Assembly (NCBI GenBank): GCA_052390495.1
Contig: JBQTGW010000002.1
Coordinates: forward strand, 103,454 to 167,453
DNA length: 64,000 nucleotides
Source of the DNA: GCA-003244245 sp052390495
GTDB lineage: Bacteria > Actinomycetota > Actinomycetes > Mycobacteriales > Pseudonocardiaceae
Reading direction: 5' to 3'
Below, piece by piece: positions 17,291 through 26,070 of this stretch. The number at the start of each line of letters is the position of its first letter. The stretch's first letter is position 1. The notes beneath the pieces are model-generated. The model saw nothing but the letters and a program-made list of their open reading frames with translations, searched no databases and was not told where the DNA came from. Position numbers and translations under genes: made by a program.

Positions 17291-17887
17291 TCGAAGTTAA
17301 CCGGGATGTGTAGTCAAAGGTTCACTGTCCGTGGTCGTCGGCTGGTGCTGTCGGTAGTCACAGCAGGGCCGTCCCCCACTGGGCCCGGTTCCCGGCTCCC
17401 GGGTGCCCTCCACCCTTGACAGGACAGGGTTATCACCGTCTGTCACTTTGGGGGCGGTGGGGTCGCGGCATGCGGACGTGCCACCAGCGGCACACCACTC
17501 TCGTCTGGAAATCGAAAGGTGAGGGTCGGGTGGCTGAATTCTCTGGTTGCCGCGCGTGGGTCTGTGTCCCGGTTCCCGGACTCGGCACCGGGGTTGCCAG
17601 ACGGTCTGTGGCTGGTTCGTGATCGGCGACCCTCGCCCGGCGTCGCCACCGTCGGGAGTCGCTGGGGTCTGGCAGTTGCCGTGGGTGGCACGTCCGCATG
17701 CCGCGACCCCACCGCCCCCGAGGTGACAGACGGTGATAACCCTGTCCTGTCAAGGGTGGAGGGCACCCGGGGGCCGGGAACCGGGCCGCGGCGGGGGACG
17801 GCACCCTGCTGTGGCTACCGGCAGCACCAGCCGACGGCAACGAAGAGTGATCCTTTGACTACGCATCCCGGCCAAGCTCGAAGAGCC
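17285..17887. mobile_element. 603-bp fold-back element with ~200-bp imperfect inverted arms (MITE-like)
   Basis: The left arm (17285-17485) and right arm (17684-17887) are imperfect inverted copies. Matching landmarks are ggctcttcg and cgaagagcc at the outer ends, tagtcaaagg and cctttgacta, cttgacaggacagggttatc and its complement, and ggtcgcggcatgcggacgtg with its complement at the inner ends. The spacer of about 198 bp shows no gene. It separates the ATPase fragment from the methyltransferase remnant, cutting both. No transposase and no clear target-site duplication were seen. It may be a non-autonomous element or a structured RNA-forming repeat. Confidence 0.75.
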
Positions 17888-18107
17888 AATAAACCTGCTC
17901 CAGCCATGACTGATGTTGCACGGGATCGGCGCCACTCACCGTCGCCGAATCCGATTCGCTGATCATGATCACGGTCGGTACGAACACATGTCTCGGAGTC
18001 TCTTCAAACGCCGCACACCACGGTGCACTGCGCAAGTCGCCACTTTGAATCAATTTAGCTGCCAGTGCATTAGTGTAAGGTTTCCATCCAGCCTCTGATA
18101 TGGTCAC
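17859..18107 (-). pseudogene. N-terminal remnant of a protein-L-isoaspartate methyltransferase-like RiPP enzyme
   Basis: The first 46 residues (SEAGWKPYTNALAAKLIQSG, then WCAAFEETPRHVFVPTV) match the start of the PCMT-like methyltransferases that accompany ATP-grasp RiPP maturases. The expected SAM-binding domain is missing: the frame enters the fold-back element at YWLFELG and stops. The start overlaps the stop of the ATP-grasp gene (ATGA, 18104-18107), showing they were one operon. In the complete system the methyltransferase acts on an aspartate of the macrocyclised peptide. This copy cannot be active. Confidence 0.65.
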
Positions 18108-18694
18108 TCAGCGGCCTCGCTGGTAAGTAGATCCGCCATGGCAGACGTAATTGAAAGACCGGTTCGTTCCTCAATCCAGCCCCATTGTCCATTGGGATTG
18201 ATTTCGAGGAAAACCCATTCTCCTTCGGGTGTGATGCTGAAATCAAAAGCCCCGAATCGCAGATCAAAGCGTTTGAGTAGGGTCATTATCGAGCATCTTA
18301 TGTCATCTGGAGTCTCGATCGGCTCGTAGTCTAAAGAGCTGTAGTCTGAGCGCCAGTCCGTGTAGGCTTTATCGGAGTTGGCGTGAATGACTACAGGGAA
18401 GAACCGATCCCCAACTACGGTCAATCGTAAATCGAATTTCTTGGGTATCCATTCTTGAAATAAATGAGCAGTAAGTCCGATGTCTTCTTCGTTCAAAGAG
18501 TTACTTTCCACTTGTGTGGCATAGATAAGCCTCAACTCGCCGCCGATGCGAACGCTGGGTGCGGACAGCGGCTTGTAAATCATTGGTCCGGTCAGTTGCT
18601 CGGCGAGTTCACGCACCGGTGTCGCGTCATTGGCGAGAAGTGTACGTGGCACCCGCAAACCGCACGCGGCTGCGACCTGGAGTTGTCCGCTATA
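18104..18694 (-). pseudogene. C-terminal part of an ATP-grasp RiPP maturase (TgmB/graspetide-type)
   Basis: Homology-like sequence begins with GQLQVAAACGLRVPRTLLAN and continues through GPMIYKPLSAPSVRIGGELR, LTAHLFQEWIPKKFDLRLTVVGDRFFPVVIH, and the metal- and ATP-binding end FGAFDFSITPEGEWVFLEINPNGQWGW. These are the hallmark blocks of the MvdD/TgmB-type ATP-grasp ligases that form ester or amide crosslinks in precursor peptides. An in-frame TGA at 18695-18697 lies directly upstream, and the usual ~100-residue N-terminal domain is absent, so the gene is truncated. A TTG at 18656-18658 could start a shorter product. No intact precursor gene was recognised; a short frame from about 18734 (MLNQAIETYDPLIDIADNS) is the only candidate and is weak. 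Confidence 0.7.
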
Positions 18695-18781
18695 TCAATC
18701 AGGGGATCGTAAGTCTCAATCGCTTGGTTCAGCATTTCTTTCCTTTATCTGTGGGGTGGTGGTCATGGCCAAAACTCCGGA

Positions 18782-18834
18782 CGGCGACCTACTCCGCTCC
18801 GCGTCAGGCTGATGTGGAGCGGAGTAGGTCGCCG
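18782..18834 (-). terminator. 19-bp perfect hairpin at the end of the TPR regulator gene
   Basis: The arms 18782-18800 and 18816-18834 (cggcgacctactccgctcc and its complement) enclose a 15-base loop. On the minus strand the hairpin contains the last codons and the stop of the regulator (stop at 18804-18806, in the loop) and is followed by gtccggagtttt. It fits a terminator separating the regulator from the ATP-grasp remnant. Confidence 0.7.
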
Positions 18835-19983
18835 AATTTGGCGTCGAAGTCCTTGACCGGGGTGGTGTTGGCGTAGGGCTGGACGGTTTTGCGGAACTCG
18901 GTTATCAGGGTGCGTTTGTGGGGGGAGTTGAGCCGTCTCAGCAATGCCCCCGCTTCGGTGGCAACACGGCAGGCGCCATCCACCCATCCGGTCTCGCGCC
19001 CGGGCGGCGGTGGTCTCCTCGCCGGCAAGGGCGGCCGCGCAGGCAAGGTGGGCCTGGACAGTGGCTTGCATCGCCGGGGTGAGATCTTTCGCGCCCGCCA
19101 GCGCCGACTCGGCTATCCGGACCGCGTCACGCGGATCACGATCTCTTGCCTGCACGCTCATGAAGGTGAGGATGTTCGCGCCGACGGCGCGGTCGCCACT
19201 GCTGTGTGCGGCGCGCAGCCCGGCCATGAAGTAACGCTGCGCTAGCGCCTCGTCGTCGTTGTCGAGGGCACGCACCCCAGCTATCCGTGCGAACTCGGCC
19301 GCGAGCGCATACAGCTGTTGGCCGATCTTGTCGGTGTAACGGGCGTCGTCCAGCAGCTCGGTGACCAGGCGTAGATCGTCACGGACCGCTTGGAACACGG
19401 TGTTGCTACCCAGTACATCGTCCTGGTGGCGTCGTACGTCGGCGACTCGTTCCAGGTCATCGACGAGCGCCTGATCCACCCGCTGGCCCTGCGCCGAGGC
19501 CGCCAGCCGCTCCGCGTCGAGTAGCCACTCATGGGCGAATGCGGTCAGCCCTGTGCCGGTGAGGACCACGAAATGACGTCGATCCATGCCTATCGCCTCC
19601 AAGACTGCCCACAGCGACGCGATCGCCCCCCGAGAGTTCCACGGTTGGTCGAGCCCATCGTCGGCAGGTACGTAGAGCGCACCCGCGCTCATCTGCCACC
19701 CCAAGGATGCCAGGGTCACCGACTCTCGGAGTCGGCCCGATAACAGTGCGCACACCAGCCCGGGCCAGGGCTGGCGCGGCGCACAGGGCCGGGTACTGGG
19801 CGGACGGGCGGTCAGCCAGCGCCGGGGCGTCTTCGGGTGCCTCGCGGGCACCGACAGCCCCAGCGATCGGGCGAGGGTGTTGAGCTGGTAGGCGAACTCC
19901 TCCGGGGTCCAGCCCAACCGGGTCAGACAGCCGACCAGCGTGACGTTGGTCCCTGGTTTGCCGGTCAGGTTCGGCTCGTTCAC
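18804..19983 (-). pseudogene. XRE/TPR-type transcriptional regulator, one frameshift
   Basis: The frame from GTG 19983 (VNEPNLTG) reads a regulator of about 330 residues: LTRLGWTPEEFAYQLNTLARSLGL and HPKTPRRWLTARPPS (HTH-like), then helical repeats (QLYALAAEFARIAGVRALDNDDEALAQRYFMAGLRAAHSSGDRAVGANILTFMS, given here as one run of TPR-like helices between about residues 240 and 290). Near 18995-19005 the family-like sequence continues in another frame (ETGWVDGACRVATEAGALLRRL to FGDLLRSTSA), ending inside the terminator hairpin. One indel would restore a full protein, so this is either a recent frameshift or a sequencing error. It may once have controlled the adjacent RiPP genes. Confidence 0.6.
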
Positions 19984-20231
19984 AGCTGCCTCCGGTCCCC
20001 GCGGAATTGGTGCACCCACGGTAATCACCCCAAGGCACCCCGTCGTGGGTCTACACCAAGTACTCCGCCGTTTCTCGCTTGAGCGTCTGGCCTCATCGCA
20101 TGGTCGACAACGTCGGTTGATCTTCGCTGCGAGTGTCTGGTGCACCCGCTTACCTGGGTCGCTGCGGAATGGTCGAAGCTGATGGCGCTGACCGCCGATT
20201 CGATCGACATGATGAGGAGCGACCGCTCGTA

Positions 20232-21431
20232 ATGGACCTGTCCGAGATTCTGTCCCGCCTCGCTGATCGTGACCGTCCGGTGCGGGTCATCGCCACCGGC
20301 GGGGGCACCGGGGGGCACACCTACCCTGCGGTTACCACCATCCGGACCGCGCGGGAGCTGCTCGCCGAGGAGGGCATTGAGCTGGACGTTCTCTACGTGG
20401 GTAGCGCCACCGGGCTGGAAGCGCGGATCGCGGCGCAGGAGGGGCTGGCGTTCGAGGCGATCCCGACCGGCAAGCTGCGCCGCGCATCCAACCCGCTGAA
20501 GATGATCTCCTCGGCCAACCTGCGCGACGTCGGCCGGGTGGTTCAGGGGGTCGCCGCCGCTCGACGGGTCGTCCGGCGCTTCGGCCCGGACGCGGTGCTG
20601 TCGACGGGCGGGTATGTGGCGGTGCCCGTCGGGCTGACCGCGCGGGCGGCGAAGGTGCCGTTGCTGGTCCACGAGCAGACCACCCGCCTCGGCTTGGCCA
20701 ACCGCATCCTGGCCCGTCGGGCTGATGTCATCGCGTTGTCCTCGGCGGCTTCGCTGCCGCTGTTGTCGGAGCGGCTGCGAACGCGTGCCGTGGTGACGGG
20801 CAACCCGGTGCGGGCGGAGCTGTTCGACGGCGATCCCGTGGCGGCGATCAAGGCGCTGGAGTGGACCGGGCACGATCCCGGGCTGCCCACCGTGTACGTC
20901 ACCGGGGGTGCGCAGGGCAGTGTGCAGATCAACCGCCTCGTTGAAGCCGTGCTACCGCGGCTGCTGGCGCGGGCCAACGTCCTGCACCAATGCGGCCGGA
21001 CCTCCCTCCCGGCGACCCACGAGCTGGCCGGGAGCCTCGCGGACGGTCTGGCTGACCGGTATCGGGTGGTGGAATTCGTTGGGGCGGAGCTACCGGGTGT
21101 CTTCGCCTTGGCCGACATCGTGATCGCCCGCTCGGGCGCGGGCACCCTGGCCGAGCTCACCGCGCTGGGCAAGCCCTCGGTGCTGATACCGCTGATCCCG
21201 ACGGGCGGCAGGGAACAGGAACACAACGCACGCCACCTCGCCGAGCGCCGCGCCGCTTACGCCCTCGTCGGCCCGCAGGCCACTGGCGATGCCTTGTGGA
21301 GCCACCTCGCCGAGCTGATTGGCAATCCGTCCCGCAGAGCGCGGATGGCTGCGGCCGCCCGGCAACTCGGCCACCCCCGGGCCGCACCCGAACTGGCCAC
21401 GCAGCTACTGAAACTGTGCTTGCCCCGCTGA
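20232..21431 (+). CDS. MurG-like glycosyltransferase (GT28 family)
   Basis: A 399-residue two-domain glycosyltransferase resembling MurG, which adds GlcNAc to undecaprenyl-pyrophosphoryl-MurNAc-pentapeptide at the inner membrane face. Visible are the N-terminal ATGGGTGGHTYPA loop, YVGSATGLEARIAAQEG, the acceptor-site VHEQTTRLGLANRILARRAD, the TGNPVRAELF linker, and the donor-binding GGAQGSVQIN and ARSGAGTLAELTALGKPSVLIP segments. The frame is open from 20133, but ATG 20232 matches the family N terminus and has gaggagcg upstream. It is outside any division/cell-wall cluster, so it is probably a second MurG-like copy acting on another lipid-linked or antibiotic substrate. Its stop lies two bases from that of crtB (convergent). 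Confidence 0.75.
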   Translation: MDLSEILSRLADRDRPVRVIATGGGTGGHTYPAVTTIRTARELLAEEGIELDVLYVGSATGLEARIAAQEGLAFEAIPTGKLRRASNPLKMISSANLRDVGRVVQGVAAARRVVRRFGPDAVLSTGGYVAVPVGLTARAAKVPLLVHEQTTRLGLANRILARRADVIALSSAASLPLLSERLRTRAVVTGNPVRAELFDGDPVAAIKALEWTGHDPGLPTVYVTGGAQGSVQINRLVEAVLPRLLARANVLHQCGRTSLPATHELAGSLADGLADRYRVVEFVGAELPGVFALADIVIARSGAGTLAELTALGKPSVLIPLIPTGGREQEHNARHLAERRAAYALVGPQATGDALWSHLAELIGNPSRRARMAAAARQLGHPRAAPELATQLLKLCLPR

Positions 21432-21432
21432 C

Positions 21433-22392
21433 TCAGGGCTGTTGCCTACGCTGCACCATCCTGGCCGCGAGGGCACGGCTCAGGCCGGGTAGGGCGACCG
21501 CGATCCGGCGCCTGGTCGGCACGGCCACGCGGCGGGCCAGCACGTCGTATCCGGCGGATTCGATCTCGTCCAGAATGCCGCCGTAGAGGGTGAACGCGGT
21601 GGCCACGCAGGCCCGCGACACCGGGGCCAGCATGGGGATCCCCGGCGCTGCCCGCCGGTAAATGGCCCGGGTGCGGGCGACCAGGTGGGCGAGCGCGCGG
21701 CGCACCCGTGGATCGGTCCTTCCGGTGCGGCGGCACCAGGTCAGCAGGGCCCGGTCCACGCCGAATGCGGCCAGCTCGTCGGCGGGTAGGTAGACCCGCC
21801 CACGATCGAGATCCTCCCCGACGTCACGCAGGAAGTTGGTGATCTGGAAGGCGACGCCCAGCGCCGCGGCGTGCGGCTCGGCCTGCTGCCGGGGGACCAC
21901 GGTGCCCAGCACGGGCAGTACCTGTAGTCCGATGACTGCGGCCGAGCCGTGTACATAGCGGTTCAGGTCGTCGAAGTTCCGGTAGCCGGCCACCCCGCCC
22001 TGCTCGACGGGGCGGTCCATCCGCATCGAGGCCATGAAGTCGGTGAAGTGCTGGGGGTCGATCCGGTAGCGCAGCGCGGTGTGCACCGGGGCGGCCAGCA
22101 CGGGGTGCGCACAGTGCCCTTGTGCAAGCCCCTCGCGTAGTTGATCGGCCAGGGCGTCCAGCTCGGTGAGCCGCTGTGGCCAGGGCCGGTTGTCGGAGAG
22201 ATCGTCGACGATCTCGTCGGCATAGCGGGCCAGCCCGTACAGCGCGTGAATCGCGGGCCGCGCCGACGGTGGCAGCAGCCGGGTGGCCAGGAAGTATGTG
22301 CGGCCGTGGGTGGCGTTGAGCGCCCGGCAGCGCGTGTAGGAGGCGCGCAGCATCGGCTCGGTTATCCCGGCCGCGTCGAGCTCGCTGTTCAC
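21433..22392 (-). CDS. crtB: phytoene/squalene synthase family protein (CrtB-like)
   Basis: A 319-residue head-to-head prenyl synthase that should condense two geranylgeranyl diphosphates to phytoene. Both aspartate-rich signatures are present: ARYADEIVDDL (D-x-x-x-D, residues about 55-65) and FQITNFLRDVGEDLDRGRVYLP. The YFLATRLLPPSARPAIHALY start is typical. The open frame continues far upstream inside mptB; the GTG at 22390-22392 overlaps the mptB stop by four bases (GTGA) and is the natural coupled start. It is the last gene of a crtI-mptB-crtB transcription unit. Confidence 0.88.
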   Translation of the reverse strand: MNSELDAAGITEPMLRASYTRCRALNATHGRTYFLATRLLPPSARPAIHALYGLARYADEIVDDLSDNRPWPQRLTELDALADQLREGLAQGHCAHPVLAAPVHTALRYRIDPQHFTDFMASMRMDRPVEQGGVAGYRNFDDLNRYVHGSAAVIGLQVLPVLGTVVPRQQAEPHAAALGVAFQITNFLRDVGEDLDRGRVYLPADELAAFGVDRALLTWCRRTGRTDPRVRRALAHLVARTRAIYRRAAPGIPMLAPVSRACVATAFTLYGGILDEIESAGYDVLARRVAVPTRRRIAVALPGLSRALAARMVQRRQQP

Positions 22393-23939
22393 GGCGTCGG
22401 GGCTGGCGTCGGGGTGGGGGTCGTCGGGGTGGGGGCGCGTAGGTGCAACGGGTCGCGGCGCAGCAGGGATACGGCGGCCAGCAGCGCGACCACCAGCGTC
22501 CCGATCACATAAGGCACGGACTCCAGACCGCTGTCCCCGGTGGGATAGGTGCACAGCACCAGCCAGGTGCAGGCCCCTGCCACTACGGCGAGCGGTCGCG
22601 CCCGCCACGCGAATGCGGTCCCGAGCACAAGGCCCCACGTGTAGTACCAGGGCAGGGTGGCGGGCGCCAGCAGCGCTGCGCACAGCAGCACGACCGCGGC
22701 GCGGCGCACCGCATCGACCCCGCCCTCCCTGGCCAGCCACCACTGCCAGGCGAGGATGGCGAGGAACAAACCGGAGCCGAGTATTCGGAACACCGCGATG
22801 AACGGCTGGCTGTCCAGGTTGTGCAGCGGCGAGCTCAACAGGTGGGCCAGCTGGCCGGCGCCGGTGGGCAGCGACAACCAGTTGATGATCACCGTGGGTA
22901 CGTTCAGTGCCGAGATCCACCCCAGGCCAACCCCGGAGAGCAGGGTGATGCCGGTGAACACCGCGCCGAATACCGCCAGCGCGGCAGCGCCTGCCTTGAG
23001 TAGCTGTGCTCCGCGGCCACCCGGGAGCCGGGCCGCCCAGATCCAGACCAGAAACGGCAGTGCGACCCCCGCCGTGACCTTCACCGCCATCGCCACGGTC
23101 ACCAGCGCGATCCCGGCGGCGTGCCTGCGCTGCAGCACCAGCAGGGTGCCCGCGGCCAGGAAACCGATCATCAGCAGGTCGTTGTGCGGTCCGCCGACCA
23201 GATGAATGATCGTCATCGGGTTGGCGACCATCAGCCACAGCGTCACGGTGCGCTTGCCGCCGAGTTCATCGGCCAGCCGGGGCAGCACATACACCAGCAT
23301 GCCCAGACCGATCAGCAGCACGAGCCGCATGCCGATCACGCCGAGGATGGCGTCCTCGGCGGTCAGCCAGCTCATGATCTTGGCGAGGAGGATGAACGCC
23401 GGGCCGTAGGGTGTCGGGGTGGTTTGCCACACGTAGTGCACGTTGTCCGACACCGGTCCCGGCGGCAGCTCGGACGGACCGACCTCGTACGGGTCCAGGC
23501 CGCTGGCCGCCAGCGCGCCCTGCGCGAGGTAGCTGTAGACGTCTCGGGTGAACAGCGGTGGTGAGAGCAGCATCGGAGCGGTCCACGCTGCGCTGGCCGC
23601 CAGCACGTGGCGGGCGGTCGCGGTGCCTGCCAGCACGTCGCGGCCCAGGCGCACCCATGCCCACACGAGCATTCCCACCCCGAGGTAGAGCACGGCCGTG
23701 GCGAGGTCACGGCCGTGTCCGTAGCGGATCCACGACAGCGGCCCACCGGTGATCAGCGGGTCGATGATGAGGATTCCGCCCGCGCCGACCGCCATGGCGG
23801 CCATCAGCACTGAACCGGCCAGCCCGAGCAGTACGGTGCCCGACATCAGCCGTCGGGAGTGCTGCCGGTTGAGATCCTCTGCGGGATCGTGACGTGTTGA
23901 GTCCGGCGTGAGGTGAGGAGACGGCGAAGTTGACGTCAT
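22389..23939 (-). CDS. mptB: MptB-like polyprenol-phosphomannose alpha-1,6-mannosyltransferase
   Basis: A 516-residue GT-C type glycosyltransferase with about twelve membrane helices. The first extracytoplasmic loop carries TRDVYSYLAQGALAASGLDPYEVGP, the acidic loop of lipid-phospho-sugar-dependent GT-C enzymes, and HYVWQTTPTPYGPAF follows as in MptB of Corynebacteriales. In those bacteria MptB elongates the mannan core of lipomannan using polyprenol-phosphomannose outside the membrane. The C-terminal tail is a TPT/APT repeat. The gene lies between crtI (80-base gap) and crtB (overlap), so it is co-expressed with carotenoid genes; whether the substrate is a glycolipid or a carotenoid-related lipid cannot be told. 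Confidence 0.78.
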   Translation of the reverse strand: MTSTSPSPHLTPDSTRHDPAEDLNRQHSRRLMSGTVLLGLAGSVLMAAMAVGAGGILIIDPLITGGPLSWIRYGHGRDLATAVLYLGVGMLVWAWVRLGRDVLAGTATARHVLAASAAWTAPMLLSPPLFTRDVYSYLAQGALAASGLDPYEVGPSELPPGPVSDNVHYVWQTTPTPYGPAFILLAKIMSWLTAEDAILGVIGMRLVLLIGLGMLVYVLPRLADELGGKRTVTLWLMVANPMTIIHLVGGPHNDLLMIGFLAAGTLLVLQRRHAAGIALVTVAMAVKVTAGVALPFLVWIWAARLPGGRGAQLLKAGAAALAVFGAVFTGITLLSGVGLGWISALNVPTVIINWLSLPTGAGQLAHLLSSPLHNLDSQPFIAVFRILGSGLFLAILAWQWWLAREGGVDAVRRAAVVLLCAALLAPATLPWYYTWGLVLGTAFAWRARPLAVVAGACTWLVLCTYPTGDSGLESVPYVIGTLVVALLAAVSLLRRDPLHLRAPTPTTPTPTPAPTP

Positions 23940-24019
23940 GACGGACCGTATATTTCCACAGCCGAAGCAGCCGGAGGCCGATCGTGGCCCGGTCGTGATC
24001 GAGTGGTAATAGGGCTGAC

Positions 24020-25546
24020 TCAGCCCGGCACTGCGGCACGTCTGTGGGCACCGGTGATCCGGGCCGCGGCGAGTTTGCCGGAGATCAGCGCGGTGGGCAC
24101 GCCGACCCCAGGTGTCGTGCCGCAGCCGGCCAGTACCACGTTGACCTGCCCGCGGACCAGATTGGCCGGCCGGAACGGCCCTGTCTGAGCGAACGTGTGC
24201 GCCGCCGAGAACGGTGTTCCGACGGCCAGCCCCTTGGCTGCCCAGTCCGCCGGGGTCACCAGCTGCTCGATTTCGATTGAATCATCCAGGTCAGTGAGGC
24301 CCCGCTGGTCCAGCGTGTGGACCAACTCGTCGCGGTAGACCGGCCCGAGGGTGGCCCAGTCCAGGGGGGCGGTGCGCAGGTTAGGACATGGCGCGAGGAT
24401 GTAGAGCAGCTCCCGCTCGGCGGGTGCCAGCCCAGGGTCGGTGGCGGTGGGGCGGGTCACCAGCAGGGAAGGATCGCTCATCAGGCGCCCGCGGTAGATG
24501 ATCTCGTCGAACGTGCGCTCCCACGCCGTCCCGAAGAAGATTGTGTGGTGGGACAGCTCCTGCCAGCCGGGGCTGGCGCCGGGGCGTACCCCGGCGTGCA
24601 GCACCACCGCGGAGGGTGACCAGCGCAACGGCACCGCTCGCCGAGGGGTCCGGCCCAGCAGGCGGTACACCACCGGCAGGTCGGGGGTGAGCACCACCGC
24701 GTCGGCGGCGATGCGTTCGCCGTGGGCGGTGAGCACGGCGGTGACGCGGTCCCCGGAGCGCTCCAGAGCGGCCACCGGGGTGTCGTAGCGAAATTGTGCT
24801 CCTGCGTCGGTGGCGGCATCGGCCAGTCCCTGGGGCAGTGCCCGGATACCACCGCGGGTGAACCAGACCCCGGCCACGGTGTCCATGTAGGCGATCACCG
24901 CGTAGGCGCCGAGGGCGCGTTGCGGTGCAACCCCGGCGTAGAGGGACTGGAAGGAGAAGAGCCGTTGCAGCCGCTCGTCCTGCAGGAACCGGGCGATTTG
25001 TGGGCCGAGCCGGCCGAAGCCGCCCAGCGTAGCCAGCTTGGCCAGATCGCGGACCGCCTCACGGCCCGCCACAAGGTCCAGCGGGGAGTCGAAGTTGCCG
25101 CCGATGAACCGGCCGATCTCGACTTTGTAGAGCTTGGTCAGCCAGTCCCGCAGGCGCCGGTAGCCGGCTGCTTCCCGCGGTCCTGCGACCGAGCGGATCT
25201 CGGCCTCCATCGCTTCGGCTTCGGTGTGCACGTCGATCACCGACCCGTCCGCGAAGCGGGCCCGATAAGCGGGGTGCAACGGCACCAGGTCTAGTCGCTG
25301 CGCTGCTGAGTCGCCCACCGCGGCGAGCGCCTCGTCGACCAGCTCCGGCATGGTGAGCACGGTCGGGCCGGTGTCGGCGTGGTAACCGGCCAGATCCATC
25401 CGCCCGGCTCGCCCGCCCGGATGGGGCTCGGCTTCGAGCACGGTCACCCGCCGACCGGCGCCGAGTAGGTGCAGGGTCGCCGACAGTCCGGCAAGTCCGG
25501 CGCCGACAACTACTACGTGATCGGTGGGTCCAGGAACGGTGTGCAC
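24020..25546 (-). CDS. crtI: phytoene desaturase family protein (CrtI-like)
   Basis: An FAD-dependent carotenoid desaturase of about 508 residues. The dinucleotide motif VVVVGAGLAGLSATLHLLGAG is followed by EAEPHPGGRAGRMDLAGYHADTGPTVL. The C terminus has the second family signature (FRPANLVRGQVNVVLAGCGTTPGVGVPTALISGKLAA, residues about 455-490). It would introduce double bases into phytoene toward lycopene, at the membrane. The frame opens at 25609, but GTG 25546 (VHTVPGPTDHVVVVGAG) gives the standard short N terminus. First gene of the crtI-mptB-crtB unit; its promoter should lie in the ~520-base gap toward the NRPS island. Confidence 0.87.
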   Translation of the reverse strand: MHTVPGPTDHVVVVGAGLAGLSATLHLLGAGRRVTVLEAEPHPGGRAGRMDLAGYHADTGPTVLTMPELVDEALAAVGDSAAQRLDLVPLHPAYRARFADGSVIDVHTEAEAMEAEIRSVAGPREAAGYRRLRDWLTKLYKVEIGRFIGGNFDSPLDLVAGREAVRDLAKLATLGGFGRLGPQIARFLQDERLQRLFSFQSLYAGVAPQRALGAYAVIAYMDTVAGVWFTRGGIRALPQGLADAATDAGAQFRYDTPVAALERSGDRVTAVLTAHGERIAADAVVLTPDLPVVYRLLGRTPRRAVPLRWSPSAVVLHAGVRPGASPGWQELSHHTIFFGTAWERTFDEIIYRGRLMSDPSLLVTRPTATDPGLAPAERELLYILAPCPNLRTAPLDWATLGPVYRDELVHTLDQRGLTDLDDSIEIEQLVTPADWAAKGLAVGTPFSAAHTFAQTGPFRPANLVRGQVNVVLAGCGTTPGVGVPTALISGKLAAARITGAHRRAAVPG

Positions 25547-26070
25547 CCGCCGGAGGCTACCCGTGAGTGGGCAACAGCGTTCCAGCACCTGTCCAGCACC
25601 CAATGTCACTCACGACCTTCGTCGGGTTGCCTGGGTGGCCAGCTCGGCCAGGCGCGTTGCGGCTGGTTCGGGTCAGGTCGGCAGTAAAAGTGCAAGCACG
25701 GATGCAAGAACGTCGTGACCGCGGCGGTTAAGAAGTCACTGCGGTGCCCGAAAGTGTGTTATCTGTGTTCACCTGATCGTGGGGTATCGCCCAAGAATTC
25801 GTCACAGGGTGTTGATGAAAACTTCAGATTATTCCGCGTATGGGTAAAACACCCAGGACGGGCTACCAAATTCAGGAGAACGGGTATACCTTAGTGATCG
25901 TCGAGTTTGATGATCAGGGGCGGATTTACTGCGGCATATGTAACGAATCGCTCAAACGTGCAGGGGACTTGTGGGGGTCTACATAATCCCCTTTGTGAAT
26001 CCCTGCGGGTGAGCTTGCAGTAAATAGCCTCACAATGCGCACCGACAACGGACATGGAGACTGATGCAAG
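25547..26070. other. intergenic region between crtI and the NRPS island
   Basis: A 524-bp stretch of lower GC than its surroundings toward the right. It must contain the crtI promoter (leftward) and the promoter of the DUF5132-like gene (rightward). Weak inverted arms gggtgtt/aacaccc (about 25807 and 25851) and one possible mini-ORF (25894-25986) are the only features seen. Confidence 0.5.
25894..25986 (+). CDS. possible 30-residue CxxC mini-protein
   Basis: GTG 25894 starts a 30-codon frame reading MIVEFDDQGRIYCGICNESL and ten more residues to TAA at 25984-25986. It contains a CGIC pair. A TATACC hexamer at 25884-25889 would place transcription start near the GTG, allowing leaderless translation; aggaga at about 25873 is too far for a normal ribosome binding site. 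It could equally be chance. Confidence 0.25.
   Translation: MIVEFDDQGRIYCGICNESLKRAGDLWGST

Noticed and set aside
17285..17887. Classical insertion sequence
   Set aside because: There is no transposase frame in the 198-bp spacer, and no target-site duplication could be found at the ends.
21433..23238. A 601-codon minus-strand frame covering crtB and much of mptB
   Set aside because: Only its C-terminal half is CrtB-like. The N-terminal half is arginine/proline-rich out-of-frame translation of mptB, and a GTG coupled to the mptB stop gives a normal CrtB.
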